This document shows positions 6,744-14,091 of a DNA stretch of 21,400 nt, piece after piece. The DNA comes from CAKRHR01 sp964423195 (GTDB lineage: Bacteria; Bacillota; Clostridia; Lachnospirales; Lachnospiraceae), in NCBI GenBank assembly GCA_964423195.1, contig CAYRDY010000030.1, positions 1-21,400 on the forward strand. The letters are read 5' to 3'. The first letter of the stretch is position 1. Each line of letters opens with the position of its first letter. The notes beneath the pieces were generated by a model, which was not told the origin of the DNA, searched no databases, and saw only the letters and a program-made list of their open reading frames with translations. The position numbers and the translations under genes are program-made.

Positions 6744-7083
6744 CACTGTCCACCTCCAACATCCTGCTGACAGTCCGGTCATATCTTTTCCAGAGATCCG
6801 TCAGCTCTCCGAGCGCCTGCCGGCCGGCCTCCGTGATCACATAATACTTTTTGGAGACATCCCGATCCTTTGGCATGCTCCACTCGCTGCGGATCAATCC
6901 CTCATCTTCAAGCCGGTAAAGAATCGGATACAGGGTACCCTCATGCATCTTAAACAGACCATCGCTGGCTCTATCCATATCACTGAGAAGCTGATATCCA
7001 TAGGTCGGCTCTTTCGAGATCATCTTCAGGACAACGATCTCAAAAATGCCCCGCTTGAGCTGCCTCTCATAACGGACGTCCAT
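6730..7083 (-). CDS. PadR-family transcriptional regulator
   Basis: A 117-residue winged-helix regulator: RGIFEIVVLKMISKEPTYGY (about 11-30) is the PadR helix-turn-helix start, followed by HEGTLYPILYRLEDEGLI (recognition helix and wing), then KKYYVITEAGRQAL and a short dimerisation helix. PadR proteins typically repress their own operons and respond to small molecules or stress. The ATG at 7083 has AGGAGGT upstream; the GTG at 7092 lies inside that site and is rejected. It is the first gene of a padR/haas-nfeD pair with overlapping ends. A palindrome overlapping its promoter is a candidate autoregulatory site. Confidence 0.93.
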   Translation of the reverse strand: MDVRYERQLKRGIFEIVVLKMISKEPTYGYQLLSDMDRASDGLFKMHEGTLYPILYRLEDEGLIRSEWSMPKDRDVSKKYYVITEAGRQALGELTDLWKRYDRTVSRMLEVDSDDEG

Positions 7084-7114
7084 CTTAGCCACCTCCTGAG
7101 TAATTGTCTATGCC

Positions 7115-7139
7115 ATATATTTTGTATTGCTAAATATAT
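7115..7139. promoter_or_regulatory. Candidate PadR operator
   Basis: ATATATTT (7115-7122) and AAATATAT (7132-7139) form a perfect 8-bp inverted repeat with a 9-base spacer. It overlaps the -10 box of the padR promoter by two bases and covers the likely transcription start, as expected for autorepression. Because it is AT-rich, chance cannot be excluded. Confidence 0.45.
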
Positions 7140-7166
7140 TGTAACAGAACATATTTTAAAATGCAA
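7138..7166 (-). promoter_or_regulatory. Promoter of the padR operon
   Basis: On the minus strand, -35 TTGCAT (7161-7166), exact 17-base spacer, -10 TACAAT (7138-7143). It starts only 11 bases after the yitT stop codon, and no terminator separates them. Confidence 0.65.
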
Positions 7167-7176
7167 CCCCTTTTTT

Positions 7177-8061
7177 TCAATTCTGCTTGCTTTCTTCCTT
7201 AAATCCCTCGCCGAGTATCTGCCCCGCCTCGCTGACAATGATAAACGCGTCCCTGTCCTCCTGGTAGATGATGGATTTGAGGCGCGCGAACTGCACCTTG
7301 CGCACAGCGCACCACAGGATGTCCTTCTCCTCGTGGGAATAGCCGCCCTCGCCGCGCAAAAAAGTCACGCCGCGGTCCAATTCTCTGATAATTCTGTCGG
7401 CGATCTCCCTGTTCTTCGGCGAGATGACCGTCACCAGGCTGCCCTTATCCACGCCGTAAATAATGCCGTTGAGTACCTGGGACATGGCAAAGAGGCAGAT
7501 GATGCCGAAAAGTCCGGACTCGATATCACGAAAGACAGCCATTGAAGCCACGATCACCGCACCGTCGACCAGCAACATCACCCGGCCGATCGGCAGGTGG
7601 GGCATCATTTTCTGCATCAGAAATGAAATGATGTCCGTGCCGCCGGTGGTTGAGCCGCGCATGAAGATCAGCGCCAGCCCGGCACCGATCAGAACGCCGC
7701 CGTAGAGGCTGCCCAGCAGCCTGTCCCCCGTATAAACCGGGACATGCGGTGCCACGACAAGATCGATGATGGCCGTGTTGATCGCGAGGGTGCGGATCGT
7801 CTTCCAGAAGAACGCCTTGCCGAGATAAATATACGCCAGGATCAGCAGCGGTACATTGATGAGAAAACTGGTCAGGCCGATCGGCACCGGCACGATATAG
7901 TCAATAATCAGCGCGATCGACGAAACCCCGCCCGGCGCGATCCGCGCCGGCTGAATAAAAGAGATGAGCCCCACCGCGTAAATCAGCGAGCCGACGACGT
8001 CCGCGCCGATATCCAATGTCAGATTCCAAGCCTTATTTTGCCTCAGATTTTTGATTTTCAT
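7177..8061 (-). CDS. YitT-family membrane protein with C-terminal DUF2179 domain
   Basis: A 294-residue protein with five to six membrane segments in residues 15-205 and a cytoplasmic DUF2179 domain (about 212-288; GVTFLRGEGGYSHEEKDILW). Family hallmarks are the ARIAPGGVSSIAL loop (39-51) and RGSTTGGTDIIS (135-146). The family is widespread in Firmicutes and poorly characterised; roles in transport have been suggested. The start at 8061 has AGGAG about nine bases upstream. The frame stays open further upstream, but that extension runs through the intergenic repeat copy and has no ribosome binding site. It sits between the L,D-transpeptidase and padR genes, with no obvious functional link to either. 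Confidence 0.9.
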   Translation of the reverse strand: MKIKNLRQNKAWNLTLDIGADVVGSLIYAVGLISFIQPARIAPGGVSSIALIIDYIVPVPIGLTSFLINVPLLILAYIYLGKAFFWKTIRTLAINTAIIDLVVAPHVPVYTGDRLLGSLYGGVLIGAGLALIFMRGSTTGGTDIISFLMQKMMPHLPIGRVMLLVDGAVIVASMAVFRDIESGLFGIICLFAMSQVLNGIIYGVDKGSLVTVISPKNREIADRIIRELDRGVTFLRGEGGYSHEEKDILWCAVRKVQFARLKSIIYQEDRDAFIIVSEAGQILGEGFKEESKQN

Positions 8062-8145
8062 ATACACACCACTCCTCGTCTTTTCCTGTCCGGCGACCTT
8101 GCATCGGCTCTGATGATCATTTCTTCCGATTCGGTGCCGCGTTCG

Positions 8146-8183
8146 CCTTTCATCCATGATGTCGCCCCGCTTGCGGGGCATGG
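8146..8183. repeat. REP-like hairpin, copy 2
   Basis: 32 of 38 bases are identical to 870-907. GCCCCGC (8164-8170) pairs perfectly with GCGGGGC (8173-8179), flanked by CCAT (8154-8157) and ATGG (8180-8183), with the same asymmetric bulge position as copy 1. The region 8062-8153 between this repeat and yitT shows nothing else certain. Confidence 0.65.
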
Positions 8184-8195
8184 AAGTCTAACCAC

Positions 8196-8226
8196 AAAAG
8201 CAGATACTCATAATGAAGTATCTGCT
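8196..8226 (-). terminator. Terminator of the L,D-transpeptidase gene
   Basis: On the minus strand, AGCAGATACT (8226-8217) pairs perfectly with AGTATCTGCT (8208-8199), followed by TTTT. A small extra hairpin, GCGGG/CCCGC, lies about 10-20 bases nearer the gene. Confidence 0.6.
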
Positions 8227-8282
8227 CTCATACGCGGGCAAAACCCGCTCTTGTCCAATTTTACAGCGCCGACACGCTTCCT

Positions 8283-9677
8283 CTACCAGACGACGACCGG
8301 CGTCCCGATCTCAATATTTTCATAGATGATCTTCATCTTTGAATACGGCGTGTTCACGCAGCCGTGCGAGCCGTTATAATAATAGATCGAACCGCCGTAG
8401 GAGCCGCGCCAGCTTGAATCGTGGACCCCGAAAGTGTTGCCGATAAACGGCAGCCAGTAGGAAACCTCGGATTCATACGGATCCTCCGGATCGATCCCCT
8501 TCAGGGTCTGATCCACGGCTTTGTTCAAAATCTTGTATGTCCCCCGCGGCGTGCTGTGGCCGGTGTAGTCGCAGCCGCTGACGATATCCGTGTCCGTGAT
8601 CAGTTCGCCGTCCTTATAAAACCACATGTGCTGATTGTCGATGCTGATCTCCAAATAGGTATCGCCGATCTCATCGTCGCCCCACTCGGCCGCCGTACCG
8701 TCAAAGAGGATGTCGCGGTCAACATTTTCGCCGGCTTGGAGCTCCTTCATGATCTGCTCTGTCTCATGCTCCGCGTCGATCGACCATCCGTAATTGCCGC
8801 CCTCGACCGTCACTTCCGTCCCGTAGCTGGTCATAAATTTCCGGTCATCGCCCCATGTCGAATATTTCTCCTCCAGATCGTCCATGTAGGCTTTCACTTT
8901 TTCCTCATCGATGCCAACGCCGCCGTCTTCCGTCTGATACATCCATTTCGAGGTGACATCGCCGTCGATCGTCACATAGTCATCGCCGCCGATATGCAGC
9001 CTGATCACCATATCGAGAATCCTGCGGATATCCTTCGTTTCCTCCAAAAACGACTCCGAGTCCACGGTCACGGCAGGGACTTGATAACATCCGGCGGCTT
9101 CGGCATCAAGGCTGTCGTCACCGCCAAGAATCACCTCGGCGATCGCGCCGTACAGCTTCTCCTGATCGATCGTCGTCCCCTGAACCTCCGGCACAATCCG
9201 GACGCCGTCGCTGTAGTCGACATAGGCATCCTGCGGCGCCTGGACGTCACTCCCTGAGATGCCATCCAGCGCCGCGATCGCGGACTTGAGCTTCGCCTCA
9301 TCAAAACTCGGTTCACCCTCGACACTGTAATAATTGACGTTCATAATACTCAACGGCCACAGCCACATGCTCTGCTGCGCCTTGACATCCGCCGTGCCGC
9401 TGAACACGATCGAATAGCCGATGTTGCGCCCGTCCAGATCCTCCGATTTATCTCCGCGCTCCGTCAGGTGAAAAATAAAATCCGCATTGTCCTCCTGCAG
9501 CATCCGCATCACTTCGTCCACGGTCATGTTGGCACAATCCACGCCATTGATCCACGTCCCCGGAAAAAAATGTTTTGAAAAAAACGCGGCAACGGCTATA
9601 TAGACAATCGCCACCAAAAACAGCGGAATACTTATTCCCAATAATATATTTCTCACAATTCTGCCGGCCCTTGACAT
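8283..9677 (-). CDS. Membrane-anchored L,D-transpeptidase (YkuD) with peptidoglycan-binding N-terminal region
   Basis: A 464-residue protein: membrane anchor at 9-33, a long extracellular region resembling the PG_binding_4 repeats found in clostridial L,D-transpeptidases (about 40-335), and a YkuD catalytic domain (341-464). The active site is clear: G-V-H419-D and SHGCVNTP with catalytic Cys440. Such enzymes make 3-3 crosslinks in peptidoglycan, or attach proteins to it, on the outer face of the membrane. The ATG at 9677 has GGGAGAG upstream. It ends at a hairpin terminator. A 10-bp inverted repeat lies just upstream of the start. It follows asnS on the same strand with a 159-bp gap and is probably transcribed separately. 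Confidence 0.92.
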   Translation of the reverse strand: MSRAGRIVRNILLGISIPLFLVAIVYIAVAAFFSKHFFPGTWINGVDCANMTVDEVMRMLQEDNADFIFHLTERGDKSEDLDGRNIGYSIVFSGTADVKAQQSMWLWPLSIMNVNYYSVEGEPSFDEAKLKSAIAALDGISGSDVQAPQDAYVDYSDGVRIVPEVQGTTIDQEKLYGAIAEVILGGDDSLDAEAAGCYQVPAVTVDSESFLEETKDIRRILDMVIRLHIGGDDYVTIDGDVTSKWMYQTEDGGVGIDEEKVKAYMDDLEEKYSTWGDDRKFMTSYGTEVTVEGGNYGWSIDAEHETEQIMKELQAGENVDRDILFDGTAAEWGDDEIGDTYLEISIDNQHMWFYKDGELITDTDIVSGCDYTGHSTPRGTYKILNKAVDQTLKGIDPEDPYESEVSYWLPFIGNTFGVHDSSWRGSYGGSIYYYNGSHGCVNTPYSKMKIIYENIEIGTPVVVW

Positions 9678-9692
9678 TTGCTCTCCCGTCCC

Positions 9693-9727
9693 CTGAAAAT
9701 TTCAAGAATAGTATATAAAATTTTCAG
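9693..9727. promoter_or_regulatory. 10-bp inverted repeat at the L,D-transpeptidase promoter region
   Basis: CTGAAAATTT (9693-9702) and AAATTTTCAG (9718-9727) are perfect inverted copies, 15 bases apart. A minus-strand -10-like TATACT (9710-9715) lies between them, without a recognisable -35. This arrangement suggests an operator, but no regulator can be named. Confidence 0.4.
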
Positions 9728-9836
9728 TCTGAAATTATTGGTAATTCATAAATATTATATTACAAATTTTTTAAAAGTCCAGTGCGAATATTTAAAACAG
9801 CGGGTTCTGTCCCTATTTGCGATCGTTCACGATCTG

Positions 9837-11228
9837 TCACAGTTCGCAGTTGTTCACCGTCCTTGGGAACGGGATCACGTCACGGATATTGCCCATGCCG
9901 GTCAGGTACATCACGCAGCGCTCAAATCCGAGGCCGAATCCCGCGTGCCTGGCTGTGCCGTAGCGCCGCAGATCCAGATAAAAATCATAATCCTCGGTTT
10001 TCATGCCCAGTGCCCTCATGCGCGCCAGCAGCTTGTCGTAGTCATCCTCCCTCTGACTGCCGCCGATGATCTCCCCGATGCCGGGCACCAGAAGGTCCAT
10101 GGCGGCCACGGTTTCGCCGTCGTCATTCATCTTCATATAGAACGCCTTGATCGCCTTCGGGTAATCGGTCACAAAGACCGGTTTTTTGAAAACTGTCTCT
10201 GTCAGATAGCGCTCGTGCTCCGTCTGCAGGTCCGTGCCCCATGCCACCTTGAATTCGAATTTATCATTGTTTTTTTGGAGAATCTTCACCGCCTCCGTGT
10301 AAGTGATGCGCGCAAATTCGGCGTTTGCCACATGATTCAGGCGGTCGATCAGCCCCTTGTCCACAAACTGGTTGAAAAAGTTCATCTCATCCGGCGCATT
10401 TTCCATCACATAGCGAATGATATATTTAATCATCGCCTCGGCAAGATCCATGTCATCCTGAAGGTCGGCAAAGACAATCTCCGGCTCGATCATCCAGAAC
10501 TCCGCCGCGTGGCGCGTGGTGTTGGAATCTTCGGCGCGGAATGTCGGCCCAAACGTATAGACATTTCGAAATGCCATCGCGAAAGTCTCGACATTGAGCT
10601 GGCCGCTGACCGTCAGATTGGTCGGCTTGCCGAAGAAATCCTTCTTATAATCAACCGCGCCGTCAGGCGTCTTCGGCACATCGCGAAGGTCGAGTGTCGT
10701 CACCTGAAACATCTCCCCGGCGCCCTCGCAGTCACTGCCGGTGATCAGCGGCGTGTGCACATAGACGAAATCCCGCTCCTGGAAGAACTTGTGAATGGCA
10801 TAGGCGATCAGCGACCGCACGCGAAAAACGGCCTGAAAGGTGTTTGTCCTCGGCCTCAAATGATTGATCGTGCGCAGAAACTCAAAACTATGGCGCTTCG
10901 GCTGCAACGGATAGTCCGGGGTAGACGCGCCCTCCACAGTCACTTCCTCCGCCTGAATCTCAAACGGCTGCTTGGCCTTCGGCGTCGCCACCAGCGTCCC
11001 CCGCGCGATCACCGCGGCCCCGACATTGAGCGCGGAGATCTCGGCAAAATTTGCCATCGTGTCATGATAGACCACCTGCAGCGTCTGAAAATACGTCCCG
11101 TCATTCATCACAAGGAACCCGAAAGATTTTGAGTCGCGGACCGTGCGCACCCAGCCGCCGACCGTCACTTCCTTATCTATAAAAGCCTCAGTGTTCCTGT
11201 AGAGTTCCCTCACTGTTGTAAGATTCAT
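9837..11228 (-). CDS. asnS: Asparaginyl-tRNA synthetase
   Basis: A 463-residue class IIb aminoacyl-tRNA synthetase that charges tRNA-Asn with asparagine using ATP. An N-terminal OB-fold anticodon-binding domain (about 17-100; VTVGGWVRTVRDSKSFGFL) is followed by the catalytic core. Motif 2 is at 230-250 (FRAEDSNTTRHAAEFW), and motif 3 near the C-terminus is GFGLGFERCVMYLTG, followed by the family ending IRDVIPFPRT. SGQLNVE and SNTTRHAAEF favour AsnS over AspS. The start has GGGAGG upstream. I looked for a T-box leader and found none; the predicted leader is only about 30 bases. No convincing terminator was seen after the stop. Confidence 0.96.
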   Translation of the reverse strand: MNLTTVRELYRNTEAFIDKEVTVGGWVRTVRDSKSFGFLVMNDGTYFQTLQVVYHDTMANFAEISALNVGAAVIARGTLVATPKAKQPFEIQAEEVTVEGASTPDYPLQPKRHSFEFLRTINHLRPRTNTFQAVFRVRSLIAYAIHKFFQERDFVYVHTPLITGSDCEGAGEMFQVTTLDLRDVPKTPDGAVDYKKDFFGKPTNLTVSGQLNVETFAMAFRNVYTFGPTFRAEDSNTTRHAAEFWMIEPEIVFADLQDDMDLAEAMIKYIIRYVMENAPDEMNFFNQFVDKGLIDRLNHVANAEFARITYTEAVKILQKNNDKFEFKVAWGTDLQTEHERYLTETVFKKPVFVTDYPKAIKAFYMKMNDDGETVAAMDLLVPGIGEIIGGSQREDDYDKLLARMRALGMKTEDYDFYLDLRRYGTARHAGFGLGFERCVMYLTGMGNIRDVIPFPRTVNNCEL

Positions 11229-11264
11229 AAAAACCGGCCTCCCGAAAATTAATCACTGCCATAT

Positions 11265-11293
11265 ATCTTAGCACATCGCGGACGAATTATCTA
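11265..11293 (-). promoter_or_regulatory. Probable asnS promoter
   Basis: On the minus strand, -35 TAGATA (11288-11293), 17-base spacer, -10 TAAGAT (11265-11270) preceded by TGC (extended -10). Confidence 0.5.
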
Positions 11294-11311
11294 CTCATAT
11301 TTCCTCTTTCT

Positions 11312-11362
11312 TGACGCACTTTCGTGCGTCATCAAGGTAGGTTTGGAAAATTACTTCCAAAC
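11312..11362. other. Two adjacent hairpins in the asnS/transglutaminase divergent region
   Basis: TGACGCAC/GTGCGTCA (11312-11319 and 11324-11331, loop TTTC) is followed nine bases later by GTTTGGAA/TTCCAAAC (11341-11348 and 11355-11362, 6-base loop) and then TTTT on the plus strand. Both lie upstream of the two predicted divergent promoters, so neither is in a known leader. The second resembles a plus-strand terminator, but no plus-strand gene ends here. The rest of the 321-bp gap (11229-11549) holds the two promoters and one leader hairpin. Confidence 0.6.
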
Positions 11363-11443
11363 TTTTAGCGCCGCTACTTCTTTCCATATCTTTACGTCTG
11401 TTTCCGGAAAATTTTAAATATTTCATTTGTTATAAATTTCTCG

Positions 11444-11472
11444 TTCCATCACGGCTGAATCTGTGCTATAAT
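11444..11472 (+). promoter_or_regulatory. Promoter of the transglutaminase/pilus operon
   Basis: -10 TATAAT (11467-11472), a consensus match, is preceded by TGC (extended -10). A weak -35 TTCCAT (11444-11449) lies 17 bases upstream. Confidence 0.65.
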
Positions 11473-11499
11473 GCGTTTATATATAGAAAGAATCGTTTT

Positions 11500-11522
11500 G
11501 CAACCGGTTTCCTACCGGTTGC
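11500..11522 (+). other. 5' leader hairpin of the transglutaminase gene
   Basis: GCAACCGGT (11500-11508) pairs perfectly with ACCGGTTGC (11514-11522), loop TTCCT. It lies between the promoter and the GAGGAGG ribosome binding site, with no T-run after it. It may stabilise the mRNA or serve as a regulatory structure. Confidence 0.6.
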
Positions 11523-11549
11523 AGACTTATGATACGAGGAGGATGCGGC

Positions 11550-12578
11550 ATGACTAAAAAATCTCTGCTATTGACACTGCTGCTGCCCGTGATGTGCTGC
11601 ATTGTCCTGTTCGGCTGCGGGGGCGGCGGTTCCGGAGGCGATTCGGACAAGGTGCCTGCTTCCGGTTCATCCGGCCAGACATCCGGAGCCTCCGGCGATC
11701 CATCGGGTAATGCGTCCGGCCAGGGCGCCTCTGCCGCGGAGAGTACAGATACACGCCCACTGCGTGACAATACGCCGAATGTACTCGTCCCCTCGGCGGA
11801 CGGCTTGGAGCGTTACGGTTCCGACATCGTCACCATAGACGCATCCCATACCGATCAGGGCTACGTGATGGTCAAATACAGCGGCGACAACCACAAAGTC
11901 AAGCTGCAGATCACAACGCCCTCTGCCGACAAATATACTTACCTTCTGTCCGACAGCGGCGATTATGAGGTTTTCCCTCTGAACGGGGGCAGCGGCACTT
12001 ATTCTCTGAGCGTGTATGAGAATGTGACCGGTGATAAATATCTGACCGCGTTCACGCAGACAATCGATACCAGCATCAGCGATGAATTCCTGCCGTACCT
12101 CTACCCGAATCAGTATGTGTGGTTCACCAAAGACAATCAAGCGGTCGCCCTGGCACAGGATTTGGCCGAGGGCGCGCATACGGACCTGGAGGTCGTGGAA
12201 AATGTCTATCACTACGTCGTGGAAAATATTACCTATGATCAGGAAAAAGCCAAGAATGTCGTTTATGGCTATCTGCCGGTGATCGACGAGACCCTTGAGA
12301 GCGGCACCGGTATCTGCTTTGATTACGCGGCGCTGATGTCGGCCATGCTGCGCACCCAGAATATACCGACACGTCTGGACGTCGGCTATGCCGGTGAGGC
12401 CTATCACGCGTGGATCAGCACCTATGTGGATGACATCGGCTGGATCGACAATATCATCCAGTTCGACGGCCAGTCCTGGGAGCTGATGGATCCGACCTTT
12501 GCCTCCAGCAGTGACAATGACACCCTTGCGGATTTTATCGGCGACGGCAGCAGCTACACGCTAAAATATTCCTATTAG
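11550..12578 (+). CDS. Transglutaminase-like lipoprotein
   Basis: A 342-residue exported protein. Residues 1-23 are a lipoprotein signal ending in the lipobox LFGC, with Cys23 the lipid-modified residue. A Gly/Ser-rich spacer (24-65) is followed by a beta-rich region (75-175) and a transglutaminase/cysteine-protease-like core (200-320) with the triad GICFDYA (Cys256), AYHAWI (His286) and LMDPTF (Asp314). It could crosslink or cleave proteins at the outer membrane face. The ATG at 11550 has GAGGAGG at ideal spacing; the ATG at 11529 lies before that site. The GspF-like gene begins 18 bases downstream, so the two are almost certainly co-transcribed, hinting at a role in pilus or surface-protein processing (inference). 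Confidence 0.88.
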   Translation: MTKKSLLLTLLLPVMCCIVLFGCGGGGSGGDSDKVPASGSSGQTSGASGDPSGNASGQGASAAESTDTRPLRDNTPNVLVPSADGLERYGSDIVTIDASHTDQGYVMVKYSGDNHKVKLQITTPSADKYTYLLSDSGDYEVFPLNGGSGTYSLSVYENVTGDKYLTAFTQTIDTSISDEFLPYLYPNQYVWFTKDNQAVALAQDLAEGAHTDLEVVENVYHYVVENITYDQEKAKNVVYGYLPVIDETLESGTGICFDYAALMSAMLRTQNIPTRLDVGYAGEAYHAWISTYVDDIGWIDNIIQFDGQSWELMDPTFASSSDNDTLADFIGDGSSYTLKYSY

Positions 12579-12596
12579 AAAATGAAAGGAGTCCCC

Positions 12597-13646
12597 ATGG
12601 CACAACAATCAATAACCCCGCTTTCAAATACGGAGATCTCCGCCTTTTGCTCGCAGATGGCGATGATCCTCGGCTCCGGCATCTCCTCCCTGGAGGGCGT
12701 CACCCTGATGCTTGAGGAGACAAAGGACAACGAGGAGCGGGCTCTGCTCACTTCGATCAATGAGACGCTTGTGTCCACCGGCAGTTTCCACACGGCTATC
12801 GAGGAGACAAAGGCTTTCCCGGATTATATGCTGCACATGGTTGAGATCGGCGAGTTCACCGGCCACCTGGACAATGTCATGCGCGCGCTGGCCGCTCATT
12901 ATGAGCGCGAGGCGTCTATCTCACAGTCGATCAAAAGCGCCGTGACTTATCCGCTGATCATGGTCTGCATGATGCTTCTGGTCATTCTCATTCTGATCAC
13001 AAAGGTCATGCCGATCTTTAATCAGGTCTTTCGACAGCTCGGCAGCGAGATGACCGGCCTCTCCAGGGCCATTCTCAATATCGGCACAGTCATCAACCGC
13101 TATTCGGTCGTGCTGATCGTCCTCATCGCCGTGATCGTCCTGCTGGTCCTCTATTTTGCCAAGACAAAGCGCGGGCGCAGACAAATCCGCGCCTTCTCCG
13201 CTCATTTCGCATGGACCAGATCTTATACCGAAAAAATCGCCGCCTGCCGCTTCGCAAGCGGCATGTCCCTGACCTTGAGCAGCGGCATGAGCCCTGACGA
13301 ATGTCTGGATTATGCGGAGAAGCTGATCGACAACGCGCCTTTTCGCGAAAAGATTGACGCCTGCAAAAAGGCCATCGCCGAGGGCGCGGATCTCTCCCAT
13401 GCCCTTCTGGACGCCGGCGTCTTCTCAGGCGTCTACGCGCGCATGGTATCGATCGGGTCCAAGACCGGTGTCCTCGATGAGGTCATGCAGGATATCGCGG
13501 ACAAATACCAGGAGGAAGTTGACCAGAAATTCGCCGGCATCATCGCCACGCTGGAACCGACACTGGTCATTGTCCTCTCGCTGATCGTGGGCCTGATTCT
13601 CTTGTCGGTCATGCTGCCTCTGATGGGCATCATGTCCAGTTTATGA
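12597..13646 (+). CDS. Type II secretion/type IV pilus inner-membrane platform protein (GspF/PilC-like)
   Basis: A 349-residue protein with two tandem T2SSF domains, each four-helix cytoplasmic part followed by membrane spans: first domain 12-135 (MVEIGEFTGHLDNVM), second 215-340 (MVSIGSKTGVLDEVM). Membrane segments are at about 117-138, 170-188 and 321-345. It should be the platform that couples a pilus ATPase to pilin assembly. It is shorter than typical PilC (about 400 residues), mainly at the N-terminus. The ATG at 12597 has AAAGGAG upstream; the ATG at 12582 overlaps that site. It is the second gene of the cluster, and a stem-loop follows before the next gene. Confidence 0.92.
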   Translation: MAQQSITPLSNTEISAFCSQMAMILGSGISSLEGVTLMLEETKDNEERALLTSINETLVSTGSFHTAIEETKAFPDYMLHMVEIGEFTGHLDNVMRALAAHYEREASISQSIKSAVTYPLIMVCMMLLVILILITKVMPIFNQVFRQLGSEMTGLSRAILNIGTVINRYSVVLIVLIAVIVLLVLYFAKTKRGRRQIRAFSAHFAWTRSYTEKIAACRFASGMSLTLSSGMSPDECLDYAEKLIDNAPFREKIDACKKAIAEGADLSHALLDAGVFSGVYARMVSIGSKTGVLDEVMQDIADKYQEEVDQKFAGIIATLEPTLVIVLSLIVGLILLSVMLPLMGIMSSL

Positions 13647-13676
13647 TCCGAAAATATTGAAAAAATTCGCCATGCG

Positions 13677-13712
13677 ATGATCCGCGAAAGATTCTGTGTG
13701 TTCGCGTATCAT
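13677..13712 (+). other. Intercistronic stem-loop with repeated ATGATCC
   Basis: ATGATCCGCGAA (13677-13688) and TTCGCGTATCAT (13701-13712) pair at 11 of 12 positions, with a 12-base loop. ATGATCC occurs three times in the gap (13643, 13677, 13716), and the 13-mer CATGCGATGATCC twice (13671-13683 and 13710-13722). No T-run follows, so partial attenuation or RNA processing is more likely than full termination. Confidence 0.55.
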
Positions 13713-13746
13713 GCGATGATCCAAAGGATATTGAGGAGTCCTGCAT

Positions 13747-14091
13747 ATGAAGCATCGTTTTGAAACTGAAAAACCGAAATCGCCATGGAAAGGCCCCATT
13801 CTCTCCGTGCTGCTGTTCTGTCTTATCGTCGGCTGTTTTTCGCTGGGCATATCCGCCGTGTCGGACAAGACCGACGCCCAGGAGCTCAGGACGCTTGAGC
13901 AGGCCATCAACAGGGGCGTTGTGCGCTGTTATTCGATTGAGGGCTCGTATCCGGAAAGCCTTGATTATCTGAAAGAAAATTACGGGCTTTCCTACGATGA
14001 AGACCGTTTCTTTGTTGACTACCAGATATTGGGCAGCAATCTGATGCCGGATATCACCATCATTGAGAGGGAAGGCGGGGGAAAGCCATGA
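13747..14091 (+). CDS. Small single-span membrane protein of the pilus cluster
   Basis: A 114-residue protein with a basic N-terminus (1-16), one hydrophobic segment (about 17-38) and a small extracellular domain with YPESLDYLKENYGLSY and FFVDYQILGSNLMPDI. The layout resembles a minor pseudopilin, but there is no canonical G/FTLIE prepilin site, so I would call it a pilus-associated protein of unknown function. The start has GAGGAG upstream. Its stop overlaps the next start (ATGA), so it is translated with the DUF4860-like gene. Proteins of this size and pattern appear in Lachnospiraceae pilus-like clusters, as far as I recall. Confidence 0.75.
   Translation: MKHRFETEKPKSPWKGPILSVLLFCLIVGCFSLGISAVSDKTDAQELRTLEQAINRGVVRCYSIEGSYPESLDYLKENYGLSYDEDRFFVDYQILGSNLMPDITIIEREGGGKP

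Noticed and set aside
5847..6770. Plus-strand open frame opposite the HAAS-NfeD gene
   Set aside because: The product is His, Arg and Asp rich without recognisable domains, and the opposite strand encodes a coherent membrane protein with a ribosome binding site.
8062..8181. N-terminal extension of YitT to an ATG at 8181
   Set aside because: The extension is encoded by the repeat copy and has no ribosome binding site, while the ATG at 8061 has one.
9678..11132. Plus-strand open frame of 484 codons opposite asnS
   Set aside because: asnS on the other strand has all class II synthetase motifs; the antisense frame has biased composition and no initiation signal.
11229..11549. T-box leader upstream of asnS
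   Set aside because: No AGGGTGGNACCGCG-like element or specifier stem is visible, and the predicted asnS leader is only about 30 bases.
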